DNA from: Linnemannia schmuckeri
Lineage: Eukaryota > Mortierellomycota > Mortierellomycetes > Mortierellales > Mortierellaceae
Length of the DNA stretch: 64,000 bases
Direction: 5' to 3'
NCBI GenBank assembly: GCA_029449235.1
Contig: JANATG010000006.1
Coordinates: 1,488,001-1,552,000 of the forward strand
Made by a program: the position numbers and the translations under genes. The notes under the pieces are model-generated. The model was not told the origin of the DNA and made no database searches. It saw only the letters and a program-made list of their open reading frames with translations. Shown here in pieces: positions 33,831 through 47,200 of this stretch (the stretch's first letter is position 1; every line of letters begins with the position of its first letter).

Positions 33831-36800
33831 ATGCTTTCACTTACAGGTAAGGAATCTCAAGAAACAGTAAACAGTATGGGAGCAAAAGTAACAGAAAGGA
33901 AGAGGCAATCATACAACATATTCGACAAACTCTTCCTACCCAATTGTTGAAAAAAGCGAAGAAGAGAACAGCAGCATAACATCAACAGCAGCGCTGCTGC
34001 AGTAACTTAGGTATGGACGTACCTAACAGTGGTATAAAATATCCCAACCAATTAATTCGTTGATTTTGCCACCAATATATTTCAATAGATCAACGTATTC
34101 CAAACAGAGACAGGGCATCCCCTCCTCTGTCCAGCAACTTGCCCAGTAGAAGACTTGAGAAAGGCTACCGTGACACATCTCTCCTCCCATCAGGCTCCAG
34201 CTTGAGATCTATCTCTGCTCCGTCCACAGCAACCCTTGGATCAACCACCCGCAGGCTTATCGTCCCTATCGATGTCCAGTCGAGCGCTCCTTTTCAAACA
34301 TTTATCCTACGAGTCTGGGGTGCTGTCGCCGGTATGGATCAGACGTCCGGTAGAATTTTTTCTAATTACCTGACATTGACAGAGGCTACGAGGCAAGCGA
34401 AGGAGCATCAAGGTAATTGCTCGTTTTGCCTTTTCAGTTGAACAGAGCAAGTGAATTAGCTTCGGATGACGTGTCTCTTAGATGAGATCTACATTGACTG
34501 ACTTACCCAACCACTTTTCTTACGTTACATAGGCGAGCACCATCAAGGAGCCGGAAACGTGGACCATGCAGCCAGCAGCAGCACCTCGGGAACTAAACCA
34601 GATGTGAGGAAATCTTTGGTTTTTGTGATTTCAGAACTGCGGACAACCGACATGGGGAGCTGCCAACCATCTTACTGACAATCATAATTGCTTTTTGTCA
34701 CTACATATAGGCTGACACCAAATCGTCGTCGGAGGAGGAGCCTGCGGCCAAGACTATCTCTGCACTGACCAAAAGCGATAGCTGGATGAGGTACGACCAT
34801 CTGCTGCTTCAATCACTTGTTTTTTCTCTATTGATAATCAGGATAGGAAAAAAAGCGAACAGAGCTTAATCTTGCTTTCCTTTCTTATATGTAGACTGAA
34901 GACGACGAATTTTTGAGCGCAGGAGTCATTGAGTTTGCGGACGGTGCCGTTGTTGTCGCACCAGCACTGGCAAAGACGATTCAAGTCCTCAAGAGAGCCG
35001 AGCCTCAACTGCCAACTGCTACTCAAAAGCCCGCTGCGCACGACCAAGGCTTACGATTTGGACCCCGTAACCGAGCTCACTCATCTCTGTGACGGGACGG
35101 CTCCGACGAGCGTCGACGCAGCTCGGACCAGACGCAGGACTACCACTACAACCAGCAATGAGAGCCATTCGGAAACCGCAACCGTTCAGGTCCCCCTCGT
35201 CGTGACAACTACGGCTGCCGCGATCCCTCGAGTCACTTCGGAATTTCCAACCGAGAGTGCAGCATGCCATACAGTGGCAACAACTTTGGCTTTGATCGTA
35301 GAGTCAGTCAGGGCCGCCAGTCCCATGGTTCAGACCGGTTCTCTGCTCAACCCCCTCGAGATTACGAGCTGATTTCTCGCTCCACAGACGGTTTGCCTGA
35401 CCACTCAGGGGCCCTGGCCGGAACCCTCACCCACACATTCACTCAGAATTAGACGGTCGCTTACTGCCCACAGGTCACGCAGCACCATCGGGCCACATCG
35501 GTTCTTCAACAGTCGGGGCAGATGGACTGGCCAAGAATGCGGAGGAAGCCTGGCGCACGAATGAAAAGGAAGAGCTCGATGCTAAGAAGAAGTAGAAACT
35601 TGAGGCCAACAAGAAGCAGGGGCTCGGAACGAAGAGGGAGCAGGAGCTGAGGGCGATCAGAGCCCGGAAGAAGGAATTAGTCGAGTACAAGGCAAATCTC
35701 CCATCGTCAATCAAAGAGTTCGGTGACCCGAGGCTGCACCCATATGTACTCGAACTCGACGAGGAGGAGCAGAAGAACTCTTTGTTGAAATAGCAGGCGC
35801 TCCCCGGGAGGATGCTGACCGAGCAGCGCGAAACAAGGAGCGGCGTCTCAATGAAGCAGATCAGAAGACGCAAGTCTCAAATGAAACGCCAGCCATCACC
35901 GCTTTCCTTACCGCGATCTCTACTACAGTTCCTACCATGGCCTCAACTCCCATCGCTACTTCTTCCGCAGCTAGCACGTCGTTATTTGCAGGACCCTGAC
36001 CTCGCGGTCATCCCTTGCCCAAGACGAAAGCGGAACCTGAGGTCAAGGTCGATACCGCTCCTCCCACCGCAGCCCAGACGGAAGAGAAGCTCGAAGAAGT
36101 AGTCAGCGCCCCTTCACCCCGCCACGGAGGTGTCGCTCACGACAACCAGTCACCTAACGCGCACCAGGACCAGGTCAGTTCTCCAAAATCAAAAGATGGC
36201 CGCAATGCTAGACTAAGCATGGTGCTCCGAGGAGTTGTCGAGTATGATCGGGCAGCCCAGGTGTCTGAGGAACAGCTGGCAGTTATGAAGCATGCCGCGG
36301 ATGAAACGCGCCGAAGACCTCAGGAGGAAAAGGCCGAGCACGAAGAGGCCAGAGCCACAGCGGACAAACTTGACAAAGGGTGGCAACAGTTGCAGTTTGG
36401 GACACTGAAGGGGTGGCATGAGTGGCGAGGAAACCGAGCGTGCGAAGGAGATGGCATGGCAGAATATCAAGCTCGCGAAGGAGATGGAATGGCAGGAGTG
36501 GAAGGAGACCGAGCTTGCCAAGGAGAAGGTTTGGAATCAGACTAGGCTTGCAAAGGGAACCGAGTGGCAAAAATCTGAAGTCGATAACGCTACTCCCACT
36601 ATAGTTGAAATGGACGTGAAGGTCTCCTCGCCTGTCAATCCAGCTTCACCAAGCACCCAGGGTTTCTTTCATGTGCCACGAGTCGAATCATTGGACAAGT
36701 TGATGCAGATGATCGAAGAAAGTCTCCTGTCACGGGGAAGCTCTGTCCAAGCCATGAAAGCCAAGATGATGAGACCAACAGATCACTGGGAGCAGACAAC

Positions 36801-38273
36801 CCAAGCCAGCGCCTCCATGGCTGACGGTACTGAGAAGAACAAGGTACCTCGGCCAGATCAGGACCTCTCAGCCCCTACATATGATATGGCTCCGCTCAAG
36901 CAGAAGATCAGGAACACCAGGGCCAGTCGAGCTGAGCGACGCAACGGAGAATCTTTGACATGGCGTCAGGACGTGAAGGATACAGACACCAACGGCGAGG
37001 CTGGAAACGTCATGGCAGCGACAGCATCGGCACCCCAACCAACTAGCAACGGACGGATATCATGATCTGCTGCCGTTGCTCGCTCCAAGGGTAAATATCC
37101 CGCCGAGGCTCACCAGACCAACGGCGCTGTCGAGACTGCTACTACGATCAGCATCCGCGCCAGACTGTGGCTCCAGCTCGCCGGTGATCAATTGGATCCC
37201 AGCAGCAAGGACTGTACTGAGAACAAGGCAGAAGATCAGCCGACAAGCAGCATTCAGAGTGAGGCGTTGATGCCAGGAGCATGCGCCGAGCACAATACCC
37301 CTTTGACATCATATTCTGTATTTATTTCTCTGGTCAACATCGAGACAGCCGTCAGCAACCACGGAAGCGTGGGCTTCATAGTTATGAGTGAGGTTGATTT
37401 TCCTCAGACTGTTAACGAGGTAAGCACTTGGTTATGTATATTTTGATCATCTTATTTGTATGGCAAATTCTTCTCTGCAGTTTACGAATGACAAACGAAT
37501 GCGTTCGTCGAATCCCCATCATCGCGACATAGATGCCTGCTGCTGATGACACTATCACCAAGGATCCGCTGAAGATGTTTCCTACGAACGAGGACCAGGA
37601 TCAGTGTCTCAAGGAAGCATTTGATATTGACAACACCGCGGTTCAGGGCCAACTTGAGAGCTCTGTTGTGGTCGAGGTGCAGATCAGTCAACCAAAGAGA
37701 TCCCTCGTCAGGCGTGAAACCATGAACTCGACGAGCTGAAGCAACTCCATACCGCAGTTTGCCCACGGTCGCACGGTGATACTCACATCACTGACCCGCG
37801 CACAATGCGAATGATGACTGTCGGACCCAGTACTCAAGTGCTCGATGATCACCAAGCGCGCCTCGGATCGAACTTGTCCAGCTCACCCCAGCGACATCCA
37901 CCAAAACCGCGACGCGCCACCCCCAGTATACACCGATTTTACTTACCAAAACGCAGCGAAAAAGTCAGCAGCTATTCTCGTCAGCAAGTCTCGTGCACGA
38001 GATCCTTCGTTCTCGACCACCGCGGATGGATCAGTCTCTTTTGCGACATTCACATCTTCATATTCGATTTCAATTAACCCTACCAGCATCATCGATCACA
38101 TTCAAGGACTTCGACAGGCTCATTATTGGACTCCAGGAGCAGTATTTGCAAGCTACATGGACAGAGTCGGAGGAAGTTACATTGACCAGTCTTTCTCTCA
38201 TGAATACCTTCGTCGTCTTTACGGTCACTTTTAGCAGCAGCACGGAGGACAGCGTTACGGCTACCAATATTAA
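33831..38273 (+). pseudogene. Large multi-exon pseudogene of an unknown low-complexity protein
   Basis: The first exons are clean: 33831-33846 (MLSLT), 34089-34412, 34533-34603 and 34711-34790, all GT-AG and in phase, coding a Ser/Pro-rich N-terminus with VPIDVQSSAPFQTFILRVWG. At the next acceptor (34895) the frame is off by one base, and a conserved-looking stretch DDEFLSAGVIEFADGAVVVA follows. The protein then continues for over 3 kb as an Arg/Gly/Asn-rich and later Glu/Lys/Trp-rich helical sequence (AKEMEWQEWKETELAKEKVW near 36475), to a last tail QQHGGQRYGYQY before the TAA at 38271. In-frame stops: TGA 35090, TGA 35159, TAG 35450, TAG 35593, TAG 35791, TGA 35997, TGA near 37063 and TAG 38232. 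Frameshifts lie near 34895, 35460, 35830-35990 and 36415, and again after 37730. At least one late intron (about 37421-37532) is visible. The parent protein is not recognised; RG-rich parts suggest RNA binding. Confidence 0.75.
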
Positions 38274-41194
38274 CCCATGACCACTAACAAACGGAGGTGT
38301 TTGGCTGGTTGGTCATGTTTTCTTCTTGTTGTAAATTTGCTTGTACAATTTGTAACTGTTCGAGAGTCCCATGCGCCGTTGAATGTGATCGCGCGAGTGT
38401 GTAAGTTATGGATTTTTTTTTGAAGTTGTGAACCAATTGACACATGAGTAAGTTGTGTGAGTTCGTGGGGGGAATGTTTGAGTGTTCAAGTTATTTTGGA
38501 CGAGTGTAAGCCGGCTCAAGACCTGCAGCGTACCAGTTTGTTATAGTTATGAAGATGCAACGAGATTAATAAATTTTGTCAGCTGCCTTACCTCTAAATG
38601 TTTTGTCTTTTCTTGCGTTCTCACTTTGAACAGCCAATGTTGTTTCGTTTGCGGTTTGATGACGTTGTATTGTTGGTTTGGAAGGTCTGTTTTGGCCATG
38701 GTTCATGCTCTGTGTGAAGGAAAGGAAGCCTCGCTCATTAGTTCAAAAAATAAAAAATAACTAACGATTCAGGAACGCTCAAAAAAAAAAAATACGATTG
38801 ACGATTCAGGAACGACCAGTAATGATCGAATCGACTTTTTTCTTTCGTTCATAAATAATTTTGATAGAAAGGGAAGAAGAGAAAGAGGAAGTGAGGAAAC
38901 GAGGACGCGATTCAGCAGCATTCGGGTAAACACCGAACGACGCTCTTTCGGAATACTATCTCACGGAAAGAGGACTAGAGCAAAAGACTAGCCTTATTTC
39001 TCTTTTTTCGGCTTTGAACTGAGGTTGTGTATATACAATGGTGTCAACAAAAGTCCAACTGACTTTTTTCTGTACTCACACACTTAAAAAGGATGCGGTT
39101 TGACGCAGTGCATGTGCCTTTTTTTTTTTTTTTTTTTTTTTTTAATGTTCTCTGGTGGACATCTTCCCATTGGCCAGAGTATATTTGTATGACTACCATG
39201 AGTAAAAATGGTTTTATTCATGGACGATGATTGGATTGCTATCAAGTAGTTGTTTAGGTCTTGGAAGCGAGGGGATTGGGGAGATGGGATGGTTGAAACT
39301 TTATAGCAAACTGACAAGTTACAACCAACTCCAAAACAAAAAATAAAAAAAAGTCGACAAGGAACGGAGGATGGACCCGAATCTCGGAGCGAGTTTCCGT
39401 TGTTGTTTTGTAAAAGGAAACGACGAAACACCCAATCAACCATGTAGTGATTGGAGCGATTGAGAGTGGGAGGGGTCACTGTAGGAAGAGCACTTCTCAC
39501 GCGTGCTCTGTTAATAGCAATTGAGGCTCCTCTTCGAAGCTAGCTAGTTTATTCATGTTGGTGTTTATACAGACGGAAGTACTCTGGTCAACGATTGCCG
39601 TGTCAATGACGCATTGTACTTCACTTTGCATAACATTTAGATTAACTGAGGGAGCATGGGAGAATAGAGATGGGAAAAGTAAGAGGGATAAAACAAAGAT
39701 GGGCGTTCCGTGTGTTGAGAGGGAATAGAGTCTTCTTCACGACTGAGCGTCTGGATTGTCGCCAAAGGGTATTCGTTGTTTTCGTATCAAGGTTTACTGT
39801 GTATCAATTCTCTCGAGGGCGTAAGGAAAACTTTGTTGAATGAAATGGTGACAGTGGGAGGTTAAAAAAAGGCTGTAATAGCATCTCACCTTTTTAAATA
39901 GCCATGAGAAAAAAACCAAAACAAACAACAATCAATAAAGTGAAAAATGAGGTCGAGTATTTATGTTTGCTGTTCCGTGAAAAAAAGAAGAGAACATGGC
40001 GTGAGAGAAGCTAGAAGGATAAAGAAGAGCGTTTTCAGCCGAAAGAGACGGAGGGACGGCGTTGGATGGCCAAAATAGCGTTTTTTGAGGGTAGAATACC
40101 CTCGGATATGGATACCGAGATACATCTCCACTCTCTCTTTTCGGACAAACCTTAGTGACCTTACTTACAATTGTAGATATACTTGTACTAACTACGCAAC
40201 CGCCTTTTGCCATCTTTGGGCGAGCGACTGAGCGAAAGACATCCGAAATCATTGATCCAACTGTGGTTAAGGCCTGCTCGCATCCAACCTTTAACTTCTA
40301 CTGTGTTTTTCAGGCAGGTCGCAAGGCAAAAAAAGTCCAAAAGTGTACGCGACATAGGTTTGCTGTGTCTACGCCCTCCCTTTTGCTTTTTTCTTCGTCC
40401 TATCGCATTCCATCAATGTAATTTGGTTTCAATCCCGTCAGCTTAAAGAAGCATTAGAGCGTGATCTGGACCAAAACTTGACCTTTTCATTGTTTGAATT
40501 CAACAAACAGTTGGGTACGAGCGTGAAAGAAAGTGAGGGTAAAAACAAGAAAAAGGATGATGAACAAGGGACTGATAGCAAGGCTAGAGAAATCTCTCTA
40601 CGACATTAATGGCGATAATGGTAGTAAAGCGCAAGAAGGAAAAAATTAAGTCGAAAGGAACAGATATGACAATCAGAGGTATCGACAATAGCCCTATCCT
40701 GTTGTGTTCAAGATGGACGAGAGCATGCAAAGAGTGCATATGACTCTGCATGCGAACGAGTAGGTGATACAAATGATGAGAAGAAAAGATTTTCATTTTA
40801 GACCACGCAGTTCGTTCCAGGAGTGGTATCTTGTTCGCTCAACGCGGTTGAAGGCATGCAGGTGTTGTTCCTTTAGAGAGCCGAACAAAGAGAGGGTGAG
40901 AAATGGTTAACAAGAAAACAGAAAGGAGAAGTTCATTCGGAGGAATACAAGCTTTGGATTGACGGATGCTTGCCTCATCGACCGATTGCACCGATCGTTT
41001 CGCTACTGAATGAAATACTTGCAAATTTTCTAATGAAAAAAACAAACAGCTAAAAAAAAACAAGCGCACGTACATCCATACAACTGCTTATTACCTTCCG
41101 AGATACGGCGGACACTCATCGACCATGTCCTAGGCCCAGAATAAACAGGCCTTTGCTTACTCCCTCGCTCTCTGTTTCCAGGAAAATGCCACCT
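38274..41194. other. Intergenic region between two pseudogenes
   Basis: 2.9 kb without a supportable gene. It contains a 25-T run (39119-39143) and the repeated phrase GATTCAGGAACG at 38766-38777 and 38802-38813. Frames at 39084-39500 (minus), 39932-40252 (minus) and 40155-40446 (plus) lack protein-like features. The last few hundred bases are the upstream region of the OPT pseudogene. Confidence 0.5.
39119..39143 (+). repeat. Poly(T) tract, 25 T
   Basis: Uninterrupted T run in intergenic DNA. Confidence 0.9.
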
Positions 41195-43513
41195 CCTCAC
41201 CTTGCCTGCCCTCACTCTGCTCCTCTGGGACGAAGGTTTCCAGCCGCTAGAACTTCAAGATTGAAGCCGTCCGTCTGGGTATGTTCTGTGCCATAGTGCG
41301 CTGAAAAGACACGCCAAATTCATCCTTAAACAGTTCCAACCCCCTGACACTTCACTTCCTCCTTCACAGTCGTCCCCGTCACCGACGATGTCACCTTGGT
41401 CGCCTTGACTTTCCGTTTCTGGGTATTGTCGCTCTCCTCCTTCGTCATTGGCTTGGTCTTTTAGCAATACTACATGTTCCGTGTCTCCAGCGGTTCCTTT
41501 CCATCTACTTCGTCAGCCTGGCCAGCTATGCCATAGGTACCGCCATGGCTCGCGTACTCCCCACCAGCAGGTGGACTGTCGGCAACTACTTCATCTCCTT
41601 CAACCCTAGTCCTTCCAACATTAAGGAGCACGCCCCTATCGGTATTGCGGTCTCCACCGCCGCACCTCGGCATATGCTATCGAGATTCTGTCCTCTATGG
41701 ATCTTTTCCTCAATCACCGGATCAACGCCTTTGGCGGCATCATCACCATCCAGTCCCTGGGTTACGGTATGGCAGATATCTCCGCAAGTACTTGGTCTAC
41801 CCCGCCGAGATGGTCTGGTGGGGCAACTTGGTCCAGGTTGTCTTCTACAACGCAATGCACAACACCGACGAGTTCAAGGCCAAGAGAATGTTCCGCGGCT
41901 GGTCATACACGAAGTACTTCTGGGTCTTCTGCGGAGCCATGTTTCATCTATAAGTTCATCCCCCAGTGCATTGCTCCCTTGCTCGTATTTTGCGATTGGG
42001 TGTGCTGGATTAAGCCCTTTGATTATGACTTCTGGGCTCTCTTTTCGTCCAACGGTGGTGGTGGAGCTGGTATCATCTCTCTTTCTTTCGATTGGACCGT
42101 CATTGGAGGGGCCGCCATGTGGCTGCCTCTTGCGACCCAACTATCCCAGTATAGTGGTGCCGTACTCTCCTACTGGGTCACCTTCCCATCATCTGGCTGA
42201 ACAATGTCTTCAACACCAAGCTCTACGGTCACCCCTTGGCCTCTGGATTATACACCTTAGTGGGCAAGCCCTTCAAGATCGGACCATTGTTGAACGAGGA
42301 CTACTCTGTTAACGAAGAGAGGTACTTGGCTGGTCAGCCCGCTACCATGACCCCCATGTACGCCTTGGTTTTCATGTACCCCTTCATTGCCCTTGCTGGA
42401 TGCATGTCCCACATTGCTTGCTTCCACGGTGCTGAAATCTGGAAGACCTGGAACCAGTCTCGTGCCAGCGCTGATGAAGATATCCACGTCAAGATGATGA
42501 AGGCATACCCCGAGGTCCCTCAGATCTGGTACACTACTTTCTACGTTGTTATGGTGAGTCTTTCCTGCATGGTTTGCGAGGTGTACGGTCTCCAGTTGCC
42601 TTGGTGGGGTCTGCTTGTCGGTCTCGCCATGAATTGGATACTCACGTTCCCAATCGGTGCCATGACAGCGATTACAGGAACCAATCCAGGAGTGAATGTC
42701 GCCAGCGAGCTGGTCTATGGGTTCATGTTTCCGGAGAAACTTCTTGCCAACATCACTTTCAAATGCTATGCTTACATGGCGACCTGGCAGTGCAAGGAGC
42801 TATTGTCGGATCTCAAGCTCGGTGTCTACATAAAGATTTCTCTCCGATCTATGTTCACGGCTCAGGTCTGGGGCACCATTGTTGGAGGAGTGTTCAACTA
42901 TGTGACCATGATCCTTATCATCAATTCGAAACGCGAGTACCTTGACGGCACTACGGACGATCCGAACGGACTGTGGACAGGACTCGGCGCTCAGGTCTTG
43001 TGGAGTTCGGCTCTCATCTATGGCGCTCCCGGTCTTCAACGTATGTTCAGCTCTAAAGGCAACTACTACTTCATCTACTGGGGTTTCCTTATCAGCGGGG
43101 TAATCCTTGTCATCCAGTGGGGTCTCTCCAAAAAGTTCCCAGGGATCAAGTGGTCACTCTTCAACATCACCATTTCTGCGGGCGGTATGAGCGCCTTCCT
43201 CGGAGGGCTAATCGTCGGGCTGGTGCCGTCGATCGTCGTCTTTATCGTTTGGCAGGTCTAGCTTTTCCGGTACCACAAGAAGGTGTGGTCAAAGTATGCG
43301 TTTATCCTGTCGGCTTCCTTGGACGCCGGGGCGGCATTGACGGGTTTGGCCATCTTTTTGTTCCTGAGTGGAGATGTGAGTTCAATGTTGAGCTTTGTGT
43401 TCCCGTCTTGGATTGCGAATAATAATTCGCCGGAGGGAACGAATGCGCCGTACCTTGGAGTCAACCGATGCGGAGCCTTTAAAAATACCTGGGCTGGAGG
43501 GTTGGACGAGTAG
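41195..43513 (+). pseudogene. Oligopeptide transporter (OPT family) pseudogene
   Basis: OPT proteins are plasma-membrane proton symporters for small peptides, including glutathione. Seen pieces: NFKIEAVRL before an intron at about 41279-41387, then VVPVTDDVTLVALTFRFWVL (family start TDDPTxPVxTFRxW), SNIKEHAPIG (family motif NPGPFNxKEH, here NPSPSNIKEH), MDLFLNHRINAFGGI, VYPAEMVWWGNLVQ, FKAKRMFRGWSYTKYF, PFDYDFWALFSS, and a long intact stretch from 42190 to 43258 with many membrane helices, including PIGAMTAITGTNPGVNVASE. It ends at the TAG at 43511-43513. Breaks: TAG at 41462-41464 and 43259-43261, and at least five frame changes between 41465 and 42200. The last half is undamaged except for one stop, so inactivation is fairly recent. 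Expected full length is about 750 residues. Confidence 0.85.
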
Positions 43514-44269
43514 TTATTATTTTGCAATAATATAGTTGTGTTTGTCCAATTTTTTTTTTCTGCTGATGTTTGTTCGTTGGAGTTTGTATTGGTGTTAAGG
43601 AAACCTTATTTTGCCGATTAATCGTTGCTGGTTGTTGCTTGGGCGACTCAACATAAGAGCTAGATCCACTCTTGAGCTTTTTTGTTTGCATCTCCAGGAA
43701 GAGAACAAAGAACTTTAACACCGTGTAAGTTTGAAGCATGAAAATGAAGCTCTACATCTGGAACGATAATGCTCAATGGCATACAGCAAAGAGCGGATGT
43801 CACTCTTATAGTGAGAGCACAGTGTAGCATCCATCCATGGCTGGTAATCCCCTTCAGCTGTGTGCAACAAGAAAGGTGGCCAGAGAGAGTAGATCGCTGG
43901 CAAAGGAATGTCAGTCCACAGTCCCTGCACTCTATCCCTGTATCGACGTGGTTGATGCATAGGCGAACAAATAGCAAAATGTCATGCACATGGTCCACGT
44001 CGTCGATGCTCACATCGAGTCACAGACATGCCTCAACTCTAACCTTTCTTGTCCTGTGAAACCAAATCGAATAAATAGCGCAACTGTTGTTTCTAACAGT
44101 CTCGCTTTCTTTCACTTTCACTTCATCCTTCTTTCTTCACTTCATGTCATTTTTCTGATATCCCCTCTCTCCCTCTCTCTGTACTCATTCCCATTGTCGA
44201 CTGTCTTCTTACTCTCCTTTTCTACGACAAGCGATCATACGTCTACAACCGACATAGATAGGAATCAAG
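43514..44269. other. Spacer between OPT pseudogene and ABC transporter gene
   Basis: T/C-rich leader (44090-44235) before the ATG at 44270. On the minus strand, 43660-44013 and 43715-43960 carry overlapping protein-like frames (PAIYSLWPPFLLHTAEGDYQ in one) that might be a relic of some mobile or lost gene; not identified. Confidence 0.4.
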
Positions 44270-47200
44270 ATGGACCTCCAGCAGAGCCACTACCCTGTGT
44301 TTTCTGCCGACACGAGGCTGCCAAACGCGGATGTCGAGAGCTGGTTATGTGGATCAGTTGAACGCTGGGTGAGCGACCAACTCTTTACTTCGTGCGAAAT
44401 AAAAGCGTAAGGAGGAGCTCTTTTCAAGGCGCTGACACTCCTTTTTCTTACCATGTGCGCTTCTGTTCATCCGATGCGACATGAAAAGGGACCACTTAGC
44501 AGATCCAGGTTCGGACTGACTCCGTGCTTTGAGTACAGGTAAGACAAGCGAATGCTAATTGACCACATCTTGATGTTTTGAGATGATGTAAGAGTGAAGG
44601 AAGGTCGCACTTACCTCACTTACACTTCGCTCATGATACTGTTATTGTTATGTAGCATCCTCTTGGGGGCACTGTCAACTCTGGCCATTGCCTCTTTCAT
44701 CGGTCGATATGTGGCCATCCGGAAATGGTCTTCCCCTCATGGACTTGGTCGCACTGCGTGGATCTACTGGCCCACACAAATATGCATGTTCATGGCAGGG
44801 ATGATATCATGCAGCATTCTAGTTCACCTCCTCCAACAGGACAACGGGACAACCCCTGCTGCAGTCTTTGGATACACCGCTCTTGCAGCTGCATGGGTAA
44901 GCTTGCATATTTTGATGCTTCTAGCGTTACAACTCTCCACTGCAATGGCTAATGCTCCCTTCCCCTCCTTAATAGTTTCTTGCGGTCTCTCTCAACTATT
45001 ACGAACATATATACTCGATCCGATCCTCAGACGTGATATTCACATTCTATGTCCTTGGGCTCTCGGCACTCTCGATCCAAGCCAGGACACTTTATCTCCT
45101 GTCGAACCGCTCACATGGTATCACCTTCCAACTTGGCGCTACTCTTTGCATGATCTCAACCCTCTTGGTCGGATTCATTATAGAGGCATGGCCCCGTGGC
45201 TCTACCAAGGTCCAGCGATCCAGCTCAGCACCCATCTACGACAAGGCGAACCTGTTCTCTCGGATGACCTACTTCTTCTTCCTTCCAATCATTCGACTCG
45301 GCAACACAAAGTCATTGTCAATCAAAGATATTGACAACCAGCTGCCAGAGTGTCTTTACACGAGCAAATCACAGCCAAGACTAGATTTCTATTGGAAGGC
45401 GAACCAGGATAGTGCAAGGACCAAGGGCAAGGAACCGTCGTTGTTTTGGGCTGTGTTGCGATCTCAGCTCTTGTATGTCCCTGCACTCCTCTTATTGAGG
45501 ATTTCACGGGTGTTTACCAACTTTGCGATCCCAGCCATCCTAAGTCTCTTGCTCGCTTACTTTCAGGATCTCCAGGAAAAGTTCTCGACCACCCCTGGGA
45601 AAACTTTCATCAACAACGACAACGGCGGTCCTAAAGGTGACGATGGTAACGGTGGCAAGATGAGTATGACGTACGGGTTGTTCCTTGTGATCGCCATGTT
45701 TGTGATGGGGCTTGCCAATTCTGTTTTGCTGACTGTGAGTCGGCAGTATTGCATTGTACGTGGGCTCGAGATCCGGTCGGCGTTGCTTTCGATGGTTTAT
45801 CGCAAGGCATTGAGGCTCTCCCCTGGGGCGAGGCAAGTGTCGACAGTGGGATCGATTACGAGTCACATGTCCGTTGATGCGGACTACTGGCTTGAAGCAG
45901 GCATCCATCTGACGACATGGGTCGCTGTTCCCTTAGAGATCTTCCTAGGACTTTTTCTCTGTAAGTGCGCGAACTGGCTACAAACACCTCATTGACGTGA
46001 ATGATTGTAATTGAATGTGTAAATAACCATGTTATAAGTCACTTGCTTATTGTAGTGCATCGACTGTTGGGATGGAGTGCTTGGGTTGGTTTCTTGGCCA
46101 TGCTCACCATTTCGCCTCTTCAGATTTGGCGCGCAAGGATCTTTGGGAAGCTGCAGCGAAAGAAGAACAGCTTTATCGACGAACGTCTCCGCCTCACAAC
46201 AGAGGTCTTGTCCGCCATAAAAATCGTCAAGCTGTACGCTTGGTAAGCCATTTTTCTTGAGCTTTTTGGTAGCGTTGAGTGGATGCCTTGTAAATGCATA
46301 AATGAACATCGCTAACTAGGAGTTCAAACGTGTCATAGGGAGGATGCATTCTTGAAGAGAATCTTGGACGTTCGCAACATGGAGTTGGGCGTACTTCGAC
46401 GTGTTGGAGTATTGTACGCTGTGATGTCGATTGTCTTCAACTCCTTGACCTTGATCATCAGCTTGGTCACTCTCTCCGTCTACGCGAAATGGGGCGGACC
46501 AGGGTTCACTCCAGGAACGTTGACACCACAGATTGTATTTGTGAGCATGACATTGTTTGCACTGCTCAAGGTGCCTATTGCCAGCTTGACAGAGGCCACG
46601 ACAGCGACCGTTACCTTAACTGTTGGAACTTCTCGTATTCAGGCCTTTCTTTTACAGGAGGAGAATGACCCTGGCTCTATCATTCGCGAGGATGCCTTTG
46701 GCAACTCCACAGAAGGACTTTCGGTGGTGATCGAGGCCGCCACATTTTCCTGGACCAAGGAGTTGTCGGAGAACCAGGACGATGCGGACGAAACTCATAG
46801 TCTACTCCAGGAGTCACAGCATGGCGAGTCAACCGAAAGTCAACGCCCAACTTTGCAGCACATCAGCCTCTCAGTCAAGAGTGGATCGCTGGTAGCCATT
46901 GTCGGACGGGTCGGTCAAGGCAAATCATCTTTGCTGAGTGCCCTCATTGGAGAGATGTACAAGTTTCATGGGTACGCCAAGACAGTTGGTAGGGTTGCCT
47001 ATATCCCTCAGCAGAGCTGGATCCTAAACGCGACACTACGCGACAACATCCTGTTTGGCTTGGAGTATGATCAGGAACGATATGAGCGGGTCATTGTAGC
47101 GAGCGGACTGGGACCCGATCTTGCGATTTTCCCAGCTGGCGACCAGACAGAGATTGGGGAGCGCGGTATCAACCTCTCGGGAGGTCAAAAGCAGCGAGTC

